Shown here: positions 23,477 through 35,900 of the stretch, piece by piece
How positions within the stretch are numbered: the first letter of the stretch is position 1
Layout of the letters: each line of letters begins with the position of its first letter
NCBI GenBank assembly: GCA_024449915.1
Contig: JAMZAV010002036.1
Coordinates: 124,001-188,000 of the forward strand
Direction of reading: 5' to 3'
DNA from: Sweltsa coloradensis
Taxonomy: Eukaryota; Arthropoda; Insecta; Plecoptera; Chloroperlidae
DNA length: 64,000 nucleotides
Made by a program: the position numbers and the translations under genes
The notes under the pieces: model-generated
The model's database searches: none
What the model was told of the DNA's origin: nothing
What the model saw: the letters and a program-made list of their open reading frames with translations, nothing else

Positions 23477-25310
23477 CAGTGGCGCGCTGACCATATAAAA
23501 ACCAGGAGCAATTGCTCCTGGTCCTAAAGGGGTGGGTGGGTCCCCGGGAGGGGGGGACCCACCCACCCCATTTGATTTTGTATTTATTATTTTATTTCAT
23601 ACTTTATTTACCTCATCATATTTAGGACATTGTAAACAATTAATAATAAACTATATCTACACAGTTGTTTTCCAAAGGGTTTTCCAAAAACTTGTGAATG
23701 AGTTATAAGTTCTAGAAATCGTAAAATCGCGATTTTCATGAGAAATAATTTTAAGATTGCGCTCAAAAACGTGGCAGTTCTAAGTTCAGAGATTTCGAAG
23801 GCCTCCAGAAAATTTCATCGCAATTGGAGTATCGGTTTAGCCGGAACACACAAAAATACAAACAGAAAAAAAACATTCCCGGATTTTCTTTCTCCAGTGT
23901 AGTGAAATGGAATCTTCGCTTCAGCCTACGCAACGCTCATCAATCAATGAAACCCCCTTTTTTTAGGTAACATATAAAACCTATATTTAAAAAATATATA
24001 TTGAGAACAAAAGTTTAAACTTTTTAGAGAGTTCACTTCGAAGTTCCTTCAGTGGGGGATCCCGTGGATGTTGTGTCACCTCGCATTGTCGACGTGTCGT
24101 CCAAAATCAACAAGGTTCTGCCTGTTTGCATTATGTTAATTTATGGACTATTTTATCCTTTGTTTTCAAATAAACAGTAAGTTATTTTGATTAGTTTTAA
24201 TGAAGGGAATCAGGGCATTCTTGCTCATATGGGGCTATGCCCTCTCTAAAGCTCTTCAACATGTAAGTGTACTTGTAGCTTGATTTGTTGAAATAAATAA
24301 TATTAAATAAATGTGTTCTTTATTTTGTGTTTCATGTTTTATCGATGTCATCTAAAATATTAAAAGATTGGGTGAGTTCTGATCGTGTAGTTAGATTCAA
24401 TTTGACTTGATATTGCCACATGATTTATTCAATTAAAAAATATTTCATTCCCTATGTGGAGGAGTAAACATTACTGAATGTTATCTTCTACCATACCAAG
24501 TACCCAACAATTACACAGTCTGATAAAGTTTATTAGTCATTATATAAAACAGCTGTTAAATAAATCAAATAAAAACGACCATGGTTAGGCCAAAGGGTTC
24601 GTTGGCTCTTTAAATCTTTTATATGATTGTTTTCTTGTATTTTGTTCATCATATAACGATGTATCTTAAATGTAAGAGGTTGGATATGATTGATTTTGCA
24701 CAAGGAATTAATTTGACTTGATATTTTATATTAGCCTACGTTCTTCAATTTAAATAATTTCATTTATCTATGTTGGAGGGTAATGTTACTGAATTGTTAT
24801 CTTCTAGACTTATACCTTTCCATATTAATAATCTGGAATTCAGCACCTGTCCTGCTGTCCCTAGAAAAAACACCCGGAACGGGTAATTGTCCAGTTTTTC
24901 TTTGAGGACGTTTTCATAATATAATCTGTTTAAACAAATCAATGAAATCAAACCTATCTATCGATCAAAGTTCTAAGTGCAAAACGGGGACCAGACCAGC
25001 CAGGGCGGCGTCGAAATTAAGAATCAATGAAACGTCTGGAGGACTGAGGGAATTTTCGTTTTTCTTGCATGTATGGCCTAATGGGGTTTGTATTAATGTT
25101 CCAAAAAGGTATTTTCTAGTGCCTTAAAAACTCGTTAAAACGCACCAAACACACCCTAGAATTGAAAATTTTTCCGGTGCTATGGCGCCCGGACCCGCAT
25201 GTTACCTGGGGGGCTGCCCCCCAGCCCCCCATTCATGTGTTTATTTGTGAGGGTGGGTGGGTCTGTAAGAGGGGCTTGCTCCTGTTTGATTCAGGGTTCA
25301 GCGCGCCACT
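23477..25310. mobile_element. hAT-like element (CAGTGGCGCGCTGA), 1.8 kb, non-coding
   Basis: The ends are CAGTGGCGCGCTGA and its exact inverse, and the flanks are a perfect 8-bp duplication AATTTACA (23469-23476 and 25311-25318). Subterminal CCACCCACCC/GGGTGGGTGG tracts are also inverted. The 1834-bp body has no open frame resembling a hAT transposase, so it is non-autonomous or decayed. A decayed Helentron-like fragment lies inside at about 23730-23955. The right interior (CGCACCAAACACACCCTA) resembles the interior of the element at 34478-35900, so the two are related. Confidence 0.88.
23730..23955 (-). mobile_element. Decayed Helentron-like 5' portion
   Basis: On the minus strand it follows the start of the Helentron-like family: GATGAGCG-like start, GAAGATTCCATTTCAC-like segment, poly-T remnant, then the GAAATCTCTGAACTTAG block. 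It is much more diverged than the other copies and lacks the 3' end. Confidence 0.6.
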
Positions 25311-25318
25311 GAATTTAC

Positions 25319-25753
25319 ATCATGTGCAATAATGAATCTATGAAGCCAATTAGATCATAACACTTTCCTACTGTACGTTGATTAAAGTAAAAAGAATTTT
25401 TTCAATTTTCTAGAATTTAGAATAGCAAATATGCGTCAAAAATATCCAAATAAATACGCATTTCTGATTGTTCTAAGGATAAATTTTGAAAATCTGATAT
25501 GATAGGATGAAGAGCACAGAGTCCTCATACCACTATGTCAAGTAGATAAGGAATGTTTCGAATTTTGTACGTTTCGGGGTTACATGAAGGGAATTCGAAA
25601 TTTTCTTGGTCGGACAAACGCTGGGTTTTCTTGAACCCCGGAACGCAAAGATTCGAAAAAATGGACGACATTGTGGCGGCGGCGCGACAACGGCGGTTAT
25701 GTATCAAGTTCGTCCGCTGTAAAAAATACATTCGGCCGATTGTTTTTTGGGGA
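25319..25753. other. Unassigned intergenic DNA
   Basis: Two frames of 67 and 83 codons overlap on opposite strands and have no recognisable domain. Nothing else seen. Confidence 0.4.
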
Positions 25754-26130
25754 TAATTTGGATTAAGAACGCTCAACAGTTAGGTCATAATGCACCACTC
25801 TCAGCTTAAGGAGGGGGGGGGGGAGAGGAGGGGCCCATGCTGGTCAGAACCAGCCACGGGTAGAGGAGGAAGGGGGGGGTTCTCACGTCGCGGGTATCGT
25901 CTTTGTCATCGTTCGTTGTGTCATTGTCATCTGTCGCCGGCGGGGCGTCAAGGGAAAAGAGGGCAAGGTCCCGACGACGATTGCCAGAGCTCGCCTCTAG
26001 TTCGAGGAGTAATTATACTCAGCTCTACTAGCTGGATGTTTGCGAGGTGGACTCTTTCCTCTTGAATCGCCTTTTACGATTAGCAGAAGCCATGCTCTGC
26101 CGAATTTAACCCCCAGCCCACAAGTCTCGT
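25754..26130 (+). repeat. GC-rich dispersed repeat, copy 3
   Basis: Diverged copy of the family at 19752 with the start GGATTAAGAACGCTCAACAG and the blocks GCTGGTCAGAACCAGCC, GACGACGATTGCCAG and CTTTTACGATTAGCAGAAGCC. It has several small indels. Confidence 0.75.
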
Positions 26131-26498
26131 GGATCGACTCGTCGCAAAACATGAGTTCACGCCAAGAAACCCAACCCCTCTACACTCTGTAGACTTACCT
26201 CCCCCCTCCCCCACCAATTCAACACTTCCCCTGCTTTATTTCTTATTAACACCGGAAAGAAAAGAAATAGCGGAAACTACAGATTCCTCCTAGGAGCTGT
26301 ACAATGGAGAGCAGATCATTTGCCTGGGCGGGGTCCAGCCAGACGGAGACATTTTATAATGGTTTTCAAGTTACTATTTGGCTGCATTTGTCGAGAACGA
26401 AACTGATGTAACAAACTGGAACTTTTAAAAACTTCTAAAGTAAAGGAATAGACTTGCTCCAAGCACCAACATGAATCAATACACACACCGTTTGCCAC

Positions 26499-26500
26499 GT

Positions 26501-26537
<37 letters not shown>
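26499..26537. repeat. (CT)n microsatellite
   Basis: About 19 CT units. GA-rich tracts follow at 26546-26582 and 26660-26693. Confidence 0.95.
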
Positions 26538-26541
<4 letters not shown>

Positions 26542-26582
26542 GAAGAGAGAGAAAGATAGACATGGGGGTGGGGAGAGAGAGA

Positions 26583-26645
26583 TTGATTGATTATTGTCTT
26601 TATTTGGCGGGATTAAGGCCTGTGAGGCCTTATCTTCCATCCAAC
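26583..26645 (-). mobile_element. Short retroelement 3' tail
   Basis: Minus strand: GGATGGAAGATAAGGCCTCA, then GGCCTTAATCCCGCCAAATA, then a short A/T repeat. The same tail occurs at 52638-52698, where a paralogue lacking it shows that it was inserted. It looks like the 3' end of a severely truncated non-LTR element or SINE. The parent family is not identified. Confidence 0.6.
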
Positions 26646-26699
26646 CATGAGTGAGAGAGGGGTGTTGGAGAGAGGGAGAGAGGGAGAGAGAGACAGTCA

Positions 26700-27200
26700 A
26701 CATATGACAATAACAGGACGCAACAAAAGAGATATCAACCAAATACTGCAAGGAAAGCCAACTCGGAAGATGAACGAGTGAAATGGTTTTGTTTTCGGGC
26801 GAATTTCGATTTTGAAATTGTAGATTGTAAAAATCGCGTTTCAGCAGTTTCATACTTATTTATTTTCCCAAACGGTATTAGGTGTCTTCGTCTGAGCCAT
26901 TATAAATGTGAATATGCTACCCCCTACTTTTTCCGTTTCACAACTGTGCAATATTTGAGTGGGTTATCAAGTGAAGCGAAGCTGGGACCTCAGAAAAGTC
27001 TGACAATGCTAAATATTTACTCATTCGCCTGAGCTTCTTGACGTAAGTGCCACGATTTTCTCATTACGTTTGTCATAGGTATTGGATTTTACAGTGTTTG
27101 AAAACCGCATTAGATGGGAAATATGTTAAGTTTTGTAATTACAATAAAAACTGTAATTTTGCGAGGGTTTAACATTGGCGATCTATAGTCGTTGGCTGGC
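26700..27200. other. Unassigned intergenic DNA
   Basis: A plus-strand frame of about 84 codons (26778-27032) has no recognisable domain. Nothing else seen. Confidence 0.35.
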
Positions 27201-27204
27201 GCAG

Positions 27205-28075
27205 AGACGAGTTTAGGCGCTCAGCTTTCTGTTGTTTGTTTTTCGGGTAAACGGTTAATAACACCGTTATCAAATTTCACACTAACGTTAATAAAGAATA
27301 TGTTATCCAGTACGAAGATTCCTAAAGTAATTCATTGACTTTGAATTACAAAATAGTGAAATCACCGTAATTTACTCAATTTTGGTCAACTTCGGGAATT
27401 TATTCCATGTATAGATTTTACTAACACAAATTTGTATAGGCCTACTGGATATCCACGTCAATGTGAACGCGCAGGTTAATTTGGTTTTATCATTAGATAA
27501 ACAGTTTGGTGGGAATTTCCAGAATTGAAATGCATGTTTTGCATTTCCCATTTTTCACGTTTTGGACTCATGTCTCGCAATGGATCTTTGCAACCAAGTG
27601 TGGATATCAATATAAAAGTACTTGATTAACATTGATGCAAAATTTGGTAATGATATAACTAACCGTTCAGCAGAAAAATCATCAACACCTGAGCGAGCGC
27701 ATTTGAGTCCGTTATCATATTTCACGTGAACGTTGATAAAGAAAAAAGTCATCAATGAGATCCAGTACGCGAATTCCTCAATTAATTAATCTATTTCGAA
27801 TTAAAAATTCTCGAAATCTCCGTAATGTACTGAATTTTTGTCTTCGGGAATTTATTCCACCAGTACAGATTTGTTGGGCATTTTCATAATGGGAATTTAA
27901 GTGAAATCCATCTTTTGTATTTGCAATTTTTTTAAATTTCTTCTTCTTAACATTTGAACGCTAATTCTTTGCAACCAAGTATGGATAATTAACATTCATG
28001 CAAAATTTCGTAAATATATTACTGCCTAACCGTTCAGCTGCAATCATCAATATCTGAGCGCGTGCATTTTAGTAG
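27205..28075. repeat. Diverged tandem repeat, ~380-450 bp unit
   Basis: Blocks recur in the same order. CCGTTATCAAATTTCAC near 27263 returns as CCGTTATCATATTTCAC near 27709. CTTTGCAACCAAGTGTGGAT near 27588 returns near 27968. AACCGTTCAGC recurs near 27660 and 28029. Roughly two units, well diverged. No gene. Confidence 0.65.
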
Positions 28076-29297
28076 GGTCGACCTCAGTGACTCCTCTTAG
28101 CTTCGAGACGTTTGTGGTAGAGAAGAAAAGAAAGAATAAAACACCCCCTCGTCCTCTTAATTAATCGGTCTCCAATGAACTCAAACAAGTAGTTTCCACG
28201 CTCTTTTGACCACCCTCGTCGTCGTCGTCGTCGGATACGTCGCCTCGTCTAAAACTAATCCGACAATGATGTGCCTTGCTTTTCAAGAAGACCACACTTT
28301 TCTGCCCCGAGAAGTTGCGAAGTTCCAAACAACTTAGTTGGAGATAGGAAAGTTTCGACTCGATGTGCTTTTATGGATCTCCAGCCTCTTGGTCCTGCCT
28401 TCCTCCCCCCCCTCCCCCCCAGAAACTTTCCGTTCAAAGAGACTTCTCTGTTTGTACCACCAGAGAGACGTATTTTATGGAAAGTTATTCCAAAAACGAC
28501 AAAAACTAAAACTGCTAAATATTTGCAAGGATACCATTGCATTGAAAAAGAAGTTTCTGAAGAAATACGAAATTGTACCTATTTTCGATTACATAGCCTC
28601 AAAAGCTCGCTAGTAGAGAAGATTCATGTAAACTTTGTAGCACTTAAAAAAATTAAACGCTTTATAGTCCTACTATCAATACTTTTTATTCCCTGACCAA
28701 AAGACGACGCTTACAAGATTTCCTGCACTTTTGGCTTTGAGTGAGAAAACATATATAATCGATGACCTAAAAATTTACATCGTACCGAAGACTATTTTGC
28801 AACAAATTTAACATTCCTAATGTTATTATTCTGTTTTGTGATTTTGTTGACAAAATCAAAATATCACAGTACTGTGTACGACGGGATTAAGTTCGAAATC
28901 ACAATCAGACAATCGCGAGACCGCCGACAATGTGCGTTCGTACTTTTTTAACTAGTAGGCTACGTCTCAATTTTTAATGAAGATGATTTTTTGTCACAAA
29001 AATTTGCCCATTTTTGTACGTGAAATTTTGGTAACATTTGATCACACAACATAATGCAAACATCGACCAAAAATCTAAAAGTTTATAGACTGTGAGGTTT
29101 CAAGGAAAAACTGTGAATTTAAAAGAGGCACGAGAAACAATCTTGGACTCAAATCTCCAGTGTCTACACTTTACACTGGATTTTGGGCTAGTGTAATGAG
29201 AGTGAGTTTTAGAGAACGACGGTCCAAAGTGGCTGATTTAACAAAAGTGTCGAAACTATATATCGAAGGGTGGAAACAGGACCAAACCCCAAAATAA
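28076..29297. other. Unassigned intergenic DNA with a (GTC)n run
   Basis: A short GTC microsatellite lies at 28206-28232. An open frame at 28271-28696 opens at a GTG and has no recognisable domain. The segment near 28925-29060 shares GTGCGTTCGTACTTTT and AAATTTTGGTA words with 47714-47860, so an old unclassified repeat is present. Confidence 0.4.
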
Positions 29298-29594
29298 TTG
29301 GATGAGCGAAGCGAAGACTTCCATTTCACCGACCCCCCAAAAAAATTAGCTCGGGTGTTTTATTTTTCTTTTTTCTATCTGTTCGAGCTCTATACCGGGC
29401 AAACGTCATATGCGATCTTGATAAAAATTTGAAGGGACCTTCGAAATCTCTGAATTTAGACCACGTTTATGGGGACAATCGATAAAATATTTCTTATGAA
29501 TATCGTACTTTTAACAATTTTTTCCACGATTTTTAATACGATATTTTCGTGATATTTGTCAACCATAAAAGTGCATCCATCAACGGACTTGAAA
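29298..29594 (+). mobile_element. Helentron-like element, degraded copy
   Basis: Starts TTGGATGAGCGAAGCGAAGA after an A, with the family's GCTCGGGTGTTTTA block and GAAATCTCTGAATTTAGA. It is cut short, skipping the internal satellite and reaching a decayed CATCCATCAACGGACTT end. The terminal CTAG is lost. Confidence 0.7.
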
Positions 29595-31237
29595 AGGAGT
29601 AGGCCGCTTCGGCCTAGTACTTTGAAATTGTCTGATTCTTCGTCAAGTACGAATTAGTACTGCACTCGAGAGGGCAAAGCCGTTCTTCACCAGACCAATC
29701 CCTGCTCTCAACTACCTTCACCACAATACAAAGACAGACAAACGCCGCCGAGCGCCAATTTTTTGCATTGACCTCGAATGTCGGCTGCTGCATAACAGTC
29801 AACAATGAAAAAACGACAACAAACGCTACTATCACGACAAAAAACATTCACCTCGCTTGAAGGGACATTTCAGTGGTGGGTATATTCGCAGGGCATGCAT
29901 AATGTATTTGGCTGTGGGAAAACACCAGATTCGTATCGCGAATACAAATAAAACCAAGACAGCAATACACTCAACAATAACGTTAAAATTTGATTCCTTC
30001 AATGTCCAGTTAAAGAAGGAGTAAATTAACTGCCCGGTAAATTTTTATCACTATAGGCAAGGCAACCACCAATCAGATGTTTTAAAAATTATTTTAAAAG
30101 CTAACTGAAAGATAAATTTTAACTATGCGAACTCAGCCCCTTGGAGAGACAGTCAAAACCCAAAATAAGCCCCATTCACACTGTGTGTTTTTTGATAAAA
30201 AACCCGGATGGATTTTTTTTTAATTGAAAAAAAGCTAAATTTTGTGCGTCCGTATTTTGAGTGTTCACGTCTCAAGAAAAAAAAGCCCCTGCCTTCGATT
30301 GAATGCATTTGTTGCCCTTCAACAAGGATTGCAATGCATAAACAAGTTTTTGATGACACCTGGGTTTAGGGCTAGCCCCTAAGCTAAAGGGAATTTTTCA
30401 TATTTAGGCACCTCCACCAAAGGATTGAACGTAGAGCAAAGCAAAGTTACGAAAAGAAACGATCCAAAAAACACGCCGATTGAAATACGTTTTTGTAAGC
30501 ATTGCCTTTTCATTTCAATAAATTGATCCGAATGGTTTGGGGGACCATGTGAAAAAGGGGGAGGTACCCCCCCAGAAATTTTTGAAAATTTGATGAACAA
30601 GCGACTCGCATTTATGTTTAGCCTCCCCGGCCCCACCCCAAAAATGTTTGTTTGAAAATGATGTTTGAACGGCGAATTTTTCATTTTTGTATCCTTAGTT
30701 GACGTTTGTTGATTTTTTTTGCTTTGCTCCCGTGTTTTCCAAAGTTCAACTAAAAAAACTACCAATTTTAAATGGATATTTTGAATAAAATTCCAATGGA
30801 TTTAATTTTGCCCCTCTTCCCCAAAACTGATTTCATCGCTTACAAAGTCCCCCTGACGTGATTGTTTCGATACGTAGTAAGGTAAGGGAATACCTTGGCC
30901 ATAGAGATGGTGAAAGTAGATGCCGATGGGTACAGCGATACTCTGGGCCCCCTTGTTTTAAATATGCCCAAAAAATGTAATTTTTAAAATTGAAGGAGAA
31001 GTTGAAAACACCAACACAAACTTGTTTTTCTTCATAACAAAAACCCCGATATCGCCGAAGGCCCAAGAGTGGGGAGAGGAAGATGTCAAAAATGGAGAAG
31101 GTAGGCTATCAGGATCAGGCGGACAGGGGATGCAGGGGTGCTTTAGCCTCCGGGAGATTCATGGTATTTTTTCCCCAGGGGCAACGATATTTTCCGCATC
31201 CAAAGAAACGGTTTGTGTGCCCGGTTAGGTTTTATTC
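29595..31237. other. Unassigned intergenic DNA
   Basis: An AGGCCGCTTCGGCCT hairpin lies near 29600. Minus-strand frames at 29614-29847 and 30379-30765 have no recognisable domain. No gene called. Confidence 0.35.
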
Positions 31238-31543
31238 AGGGGGGTATCCCGGACCTTTTTAGGGGGGCGACCCAGTTTGGAAAAACGAAACCCGGGGGGT
31301 CGGGGGAAGGACCCCATCTCAGCCCCCCCAGGGGGATTTTGAAAGGAATTTATTTAAAAAAAGTGTTTTTAAAAAGGCTTAGAGATTTGGGAATTTTAGT
31401 TTTATTAGATTTATCAAAAATACGTTTTGTATGTTATCAAAGTTCAAAGATTAATGTAATCTTTTAGAATAAAAAGTAAAATCTTCAATCAAGGAGGGGG
31501 GGGGGGGGGGTCGCCCCTTATCCCCCCCCGGATCCCCCATGGG
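31238..31543. mobile_element. Possible MITE with G-rich inverted ends
   Basis: The left end CAGGGGGGTATCCCGG and the inverse of the right end CATGGGGGATCCGGGG are similar, and both are followed by GGGGCGACCC. The flanks GTTTTATT and GGTTGATT agree at six of eight positions. This is suggestive of a hAT-type MITE but not firm. A G run lies near 31497-31510. Confidence 0.4.
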
Positions 31544-31654
31544 TTGATTGGGTTTTTTTTGTTGGGAGAAAGAAGGAAGCAAGTTGGTTTAATTTTCAAA
31601 AGTCAAAAAATGAATGATCGAGGGATTGAGGTGATTTGATGAAGCCTTGATAAA

Positions 31655-32816
31655 AGAGTGTAGGAAATGCGTTTTAGGTAAATTGCTGTTCGCTCGGCCG
31701 ACTGACACCACCGGTGTATGAAATTTTGTGCATATGTCACGAATGTGGAAATATAGGGCTCTGCAGTAACACATTTCCAAATTTTGTTTTAAAATAATTT
31801 ATAAAAAATAAATAAGTTTTCACGAGTATTGATTTTGTTAAAAACTCTAAAATTTACTATATTCGTGAATTTTATGGCTGATTGGATGAGCGAAGCGAAG
31901 ACTTCAATTTCACCGACCCCCCAAAAAATTTAGCTCGGGTGTTTTTTTGTTTTTTTTTTTTGTTTTTTTTTGTTTTTTGTTTGTTTTCGTCTGTTTGTTC
32001 GCTCTCTACCGGGCAAACGGCATATGCGATCTGCATGAAAATTTGACAGGACCTTAGAAATCTCTGAACTTAGACTTGCCACGTTTTTGGGTACAATCGA
32101 AGAAATATTCTCATGAATATCGTACTTTTATGATTTTTTTCGATTTTTTGGGCGATATTTTCGTGCCATTTGGGCAATTCTGACCAAACGGGTGAAGCTT
32201 AAAACGTTCATATTATACATGGACATTAAGGTTATGGTGATTTAGTACATTTTGAAAGAAAAAAGTTGAAAAGTTAGCCAGAATCTATAGAAATAAAGCT
32301 TTTAATATAATTTTTTTGATTTTTTGTGCGATATTTTCGTGCCATTTGGGTCAATTCTGACCAAACGGGTGGGGCTTCAACGTTCATATTATACATGGAC
32401 ATTAAGGTTATGGTGATGTAGTACCTTTTGAAAGAAAAAGTTGAAAAAGTTAGCCAGAATCCATAGAAATAAAGCTTTTAATATAAGTTTTTTACGGTAA
32501 ATAATACCAATTGACAAGAAAGAAAAGAAACTTGACAACATTCACCTACAATGCGTAGGCAGCAAAACAAAGCACTTGCAAAAGTAAAGATATCCCAAGC
32601 AAACTTAAAACTTTAAAAAGTCATCCATCAACGCGGCGGGACTTTAGCGTTTTCCTAGTTAAGACAAAATTTTGAAAATCTATGACTGCAGGGCTGTCCA
32701 TGTATGCTTTATTGGCAACTTTGCAAAGTTTCATATACCGGTACGTCGGATGCTTCCTGGCCGAGCGAATAGCTATTTGCTTAGGCCTCTGCCAAATGTG
32801 TCCCATTCCCTCTTTT
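31655..32816 (-). mobile_element. CTCGGCC foldback MITE, copy 6, split by a Helentron
   Basis: The outer parts (31655-31881 and 32659-32816) are one minus-strand copy of the MITE. They rejoin at GGCTGA/TTAAGACA exactly as in the uninterrupted copy at 17708-18072. The intervening 777 bp is the Helentron-like element described separately. Confidence 0.85.
31882..32658 (+). mobile_element. Non-autonomous Helentron-like element, copy b
   Basis: Starts TTGGATGAGCGAAGCGAAGA and ends GCGTTTTCCTAG. Comparison with the empty site at about 17933 shows insertion with no target duplication; because of shared Ts the cut is either A^T or T^T. Order of parts: GATGAGC start, AGCTCGGGTG, poly-T microsatellite, TACCGGGCAAACGGCATATG, two or more satellite units of about 180 bp containing GACCAAACGGGTGGGGCTTC, then CATCCATCAACGCGGCGGGA. 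The start word is repeated inverted just inside the 3' tail. Asymmetric inverted repeats, a microsatellite and satellite core are features of Helentron-associated elements. No Rep/helicase is encoded. Confidence 0.82.
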
Positions 32817-33689
32817 ACAATACGTCTCGTCGTCTCCATTCACATTTAAAAACATTTTATAGTTGTTGAAAATGAAGGCTCGTACAAATGATGATGAACG
32901 TTAAAAATTTCAGAAAATGTTAAAACTGTCAAATTTGTGACGTTTCAATAGTTGGACTCTTACTTTTTTGTTTACAATGTGAAATGTGAATGTTTCTAAT
33001 ATATTTCTGCAATGACAAAGTTTGAGGCAGTCATGGCAAAGCAGAGATGCTCACTCGAACAACAAACGCCGGCTGTGATCATAAAAACCTTGCACTTAGG
33101 CTAGATTTTTGACAATAAAAACAATTCTTTCAGTGGTCTTTCCCGAAGAAACTGTACAGTAAGTGCCTTAGTTGCAGGCTTCATTGCGTTCCCATTGGTT
33201 GGTCTTAGATTTGTAATTATCATGCTTAACGGTAGGATGAGCTCGGGCCAACCGTTTTTACAATGTTTAATGTCCGTTGAAAAATCATCACTTGATCGAC
33301 AAATCGAGCAAACTACCTGACACATTCAGAACTAATTTTTGACTTCCAATTTTCATTCAAATATTTTGAAACGTTGGAAGGCTGTTTACAAAGGAAACAC
33401 AGTAAAATACAACAAAAAAAATTATATAAACGCAAAACTTTTTAAATTACTCCAAAAAAACTTCTTTTGTGGTCTATCCGTCTATATAAGGTATAGTTTA
33501 CGAAAAAAATTAAACCAAATTTTGTAATGTGTTCTAAGCGACGAGCACACACTCAGGGACCGTGTACCGCCGTACGGCGGCACTTGGACGGGTTGGATAC
33601 TCTAAGTTAGGGGCTGGGGCTATATTCGAAAGACATGACTTTAAAAAATTAATAGATTAGTTGTCGTCAAGTGTCAATCATTCCCCATT
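32817..33689. other. Unassigned intergenic DNA
   Basis: A small hairpin (ACCGCCGTACGGCGGC) lies near 33565. Frames are under 75 codons. Nothing else is recognisable. Confidence 0.4.
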
Positions 33690-33990
33690 TTTTATAAATA
33701 AATTGGTATATTTTAGAATCTACCCGCTCAGTTAAAAAACTGATTTACAACAGGGAACATTATATTTCAAGCAGTACCGACCCTGTCAGCTCCGTCATCG
33801 TCGACGCGCGAACAATGACCAACTAGAAACAGGTACTTTGAATGGGAAACACCGTCCCAACAAGGTTGTACTCGATTTCACCCGCGGCCGGCGCTAGAAC
33901 CAACAAGCTGCTAATTCGGAACAATCTTAGAATTAATTATGTGCCTCGTTTGCTAGGACGGCTCAGTCTATGTTGTTTTATTTACACGAG
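33690..33990 (-). mobile_element. tRNA-derived SINE (family 1), decayed copy
   Basis: Minus-strand match to the body and tail of the SINE at 15645-16076 (plus strand TCTACCCGCTCAGTTAAAAA, CCAACAAG-type and GCCTCGTTTGCTAGGACGGC blocks). It is diverged, and the tRNA head is missing. Confidence 0.55.
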
Positions 33991-34137
33991 TAGAGTAGGA
34001 TGTGTGTTTTCTTTGATTTAATTCAACTAAAGTGCATAACCGAGCACATTCCCCTTTAGGCCTATAACTATAGTTGTTACCTACCTGAATTAGGGCATGA
34101 ATTATTTATCCCTTGGCATGTTTTCTACTGGAAATTA

Positions 34138-34206
34138 GGCCCCCACTGAAAATCAGTTATACGACTTGAGTGGGTAGACTCTAAATACGAATTTATTTAT
34201 TCATAC
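34138..34206 (+). mobile_element. SINE family 1 tail fragment
   Basis: CCCCCACTGAAAATCAGTTA, GAGTGGGTAGACTCTAAATA and ATTTATT; only the last ~70 bp of the SINE. Confidence 0.7.
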
Positions 34207-34477
34207 AAAAATTAGGTTGAACTTCATTGATATCTTATCTTGAAATAGGCCTAGGCCTGATGTGATTTTCAAGAAGCTACCTCAGACGGAAAATATGATA
34301 TATAAAACGCATGGAATCGCTTTAAAAAATTACCTTGATGAAAAAGTTTCCCAAACCCCCAATTATTCGTCCCTAGAAATTATATTATATAGGCGACATT
34401 TTCATTTTCCGCGTAGGCCTACACTAGATATTTCTGCACACAAATTAGTGCAAACCACAAACGAATGGGACAATCGG

Positions 34478-35900
34478 CAGTGGCGGATACAGAGGGGCGG
34501 TGGGGCGATCGCCCCCCCCCCCCCATGATGATTTAAAAATTAAAAATAAATGATTTTATTAATTTATTGTGCACGCACCAAATGCACTCTAAAAACCTGA
34601 TTTTCAACATTTTCGCCTGCGGCGCTATTTATTTAAAACTCCCAGTAAAAGTCAACTTTCCTTCATGTTGTCAGAAATAATCAGTTTGCCTCTGAAATGT
34701 GTCTGCATCAGAGTACTTCGATTTATTAAGTTGTCCTCCTATGTAAATCGCTTTTTTAACTGAATAGGATAGACGTTTAATAAATAAATAAATAAAATGC
34801 TGAATTGAAAATAAGCTATCAAACGTTTATAACTAGGAAAACGCTTAAGTCCCGCCGCGTTGATGGATGAGCTTTTTGAAGTTTTTAATTTGCGTGGGAT
34901 ATCTTTACTTTTGCAAGTGCTTTGTTTTGCTGCCTACGCATTGTAGGTGATTGTTGTCAAGTTTCTATTGTTTCTTGTCAATTGGTATTATTTACCGTAA
35001 AAAACTTATATAAAAAGCTTTCTTTCTATGGATTCTGGCTTACTTTTTCAACTTTTTATTTCAAAAGATACTTCATCACCATAACCTAAATGTCCATGTA
35101 TAATATGAACGTTGTAGCCCAACCCGTTTGGTCAGAATCGGCCCAAATGGCACGAAAATATCGCACAAAAAATAAAAAAAAACTTATATTAAAAGCTTTA
35201 TTTCTATGGATTCTGGCTAACTTTTTCAACTTTTTATTTCAAAAGATACTACATCACCATAACCTTAATGTACATGTGAAATATGAACGTTGTAGCCCCA
35301 CCCGTTTGGTCAGAATCGGCCCAAATGTCACGAAAATATCGCACTAAAAATCGAAAAAAAATCGTAAAAGTACGATATTCATTAGAAATATTTCTTCGAT
35401 TGTACCCAAAAACGTAGCAAGTCTAAGTTCAGAGATTTCGAAGGTCCTGTCAAATTTTCATCAAGATCGCATATGCCGTTTGCCCGGTAGAGAGCGAACA
35501 AACAGACAAAAATACAAAAAAAAAAAAAAAAAACACACGAGCTAAATTTTTTGGGGGGTCAGTGAAATTGAAGTCTTCGCTCGCTAAGCTCATCCAATAA
35601 TGTTGCAATGTAGGCCAATGCTGTAAATTGTAAGCTCGACATGACGACAAAACAAATTGGTGCACCACAAACTACATTGTTTCGGTATTGCATTCCGCCA
35701 CCATTTTTTTCTAAAACGCACCAAATGCACTCTAAAAACCTGATTTTCAAACTTTTCGCCTGCGGCGCAATTAATGGGGGGCTGGGGGGCGCCCCCCATA
35801 CCCCCCGTGCGTCCGCGCTTAGTCCCTTTCCCACGACTGTACAGTGTACATCCACACGCAAATCGCCCCCCCCCATGATTATGTCCTAGATCCGCCACTG
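34478..35900. mobile_element. hAT-like element (CAGTGGCGGAT) with nested Helentron
   Basis: The ends CAGTGGCGGAT and ATCCGCCACTG are inverted, and the flanks are a perfect 8-bp duplication ACAATCGG (34470-34477 and 35901-35908). The subterminal parts carry G/C runs and CATGATGATT/AATCATG-like words. The block GCACCAAATGCACTCTAAAA with CGCCTGCGGCGC occurs on both sides of the nested element in the same orientation (34576 and 35718), showing internal duplication. No transposase frame. A Helentron-like copy (34833-35597) sits inside. Confidence 0.9.
34833..35597 (-). mobile_element. Non-autonomous Helentron-like element, copy c (nested)
   Basis: Minus-strand copy. The plus strand begins CTAGGAAAACGCTTAAGTCC and ends GCTCATCCAA. 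It contains two satellite units with CCCGTTTGGTCAGAATCGGC, an A/T microsatellite at about 35517-35532 and the AGCTAAATTTTTTGGGGGG block. It lies wholly inside the hAT-like element at 34478-35900, so it inserted later. Confidence 0.85.

Noticed and set aside
23477..25310. hAT transposase gene inside the 1.8 kb element
   Set aside because: No frame longer than about 65 codons and no transposase-like motif.
28271..28696. 141-codon plus-strand open frame
   Set aside because: It opens at GTG, has no recognisable domain, and an overlapping second frame is also open; not enough to call a gene.
30379..30765. 128-codon minus-strand open frame
   Set aside because: Low-complexity, no domain, no splice or promoter support.
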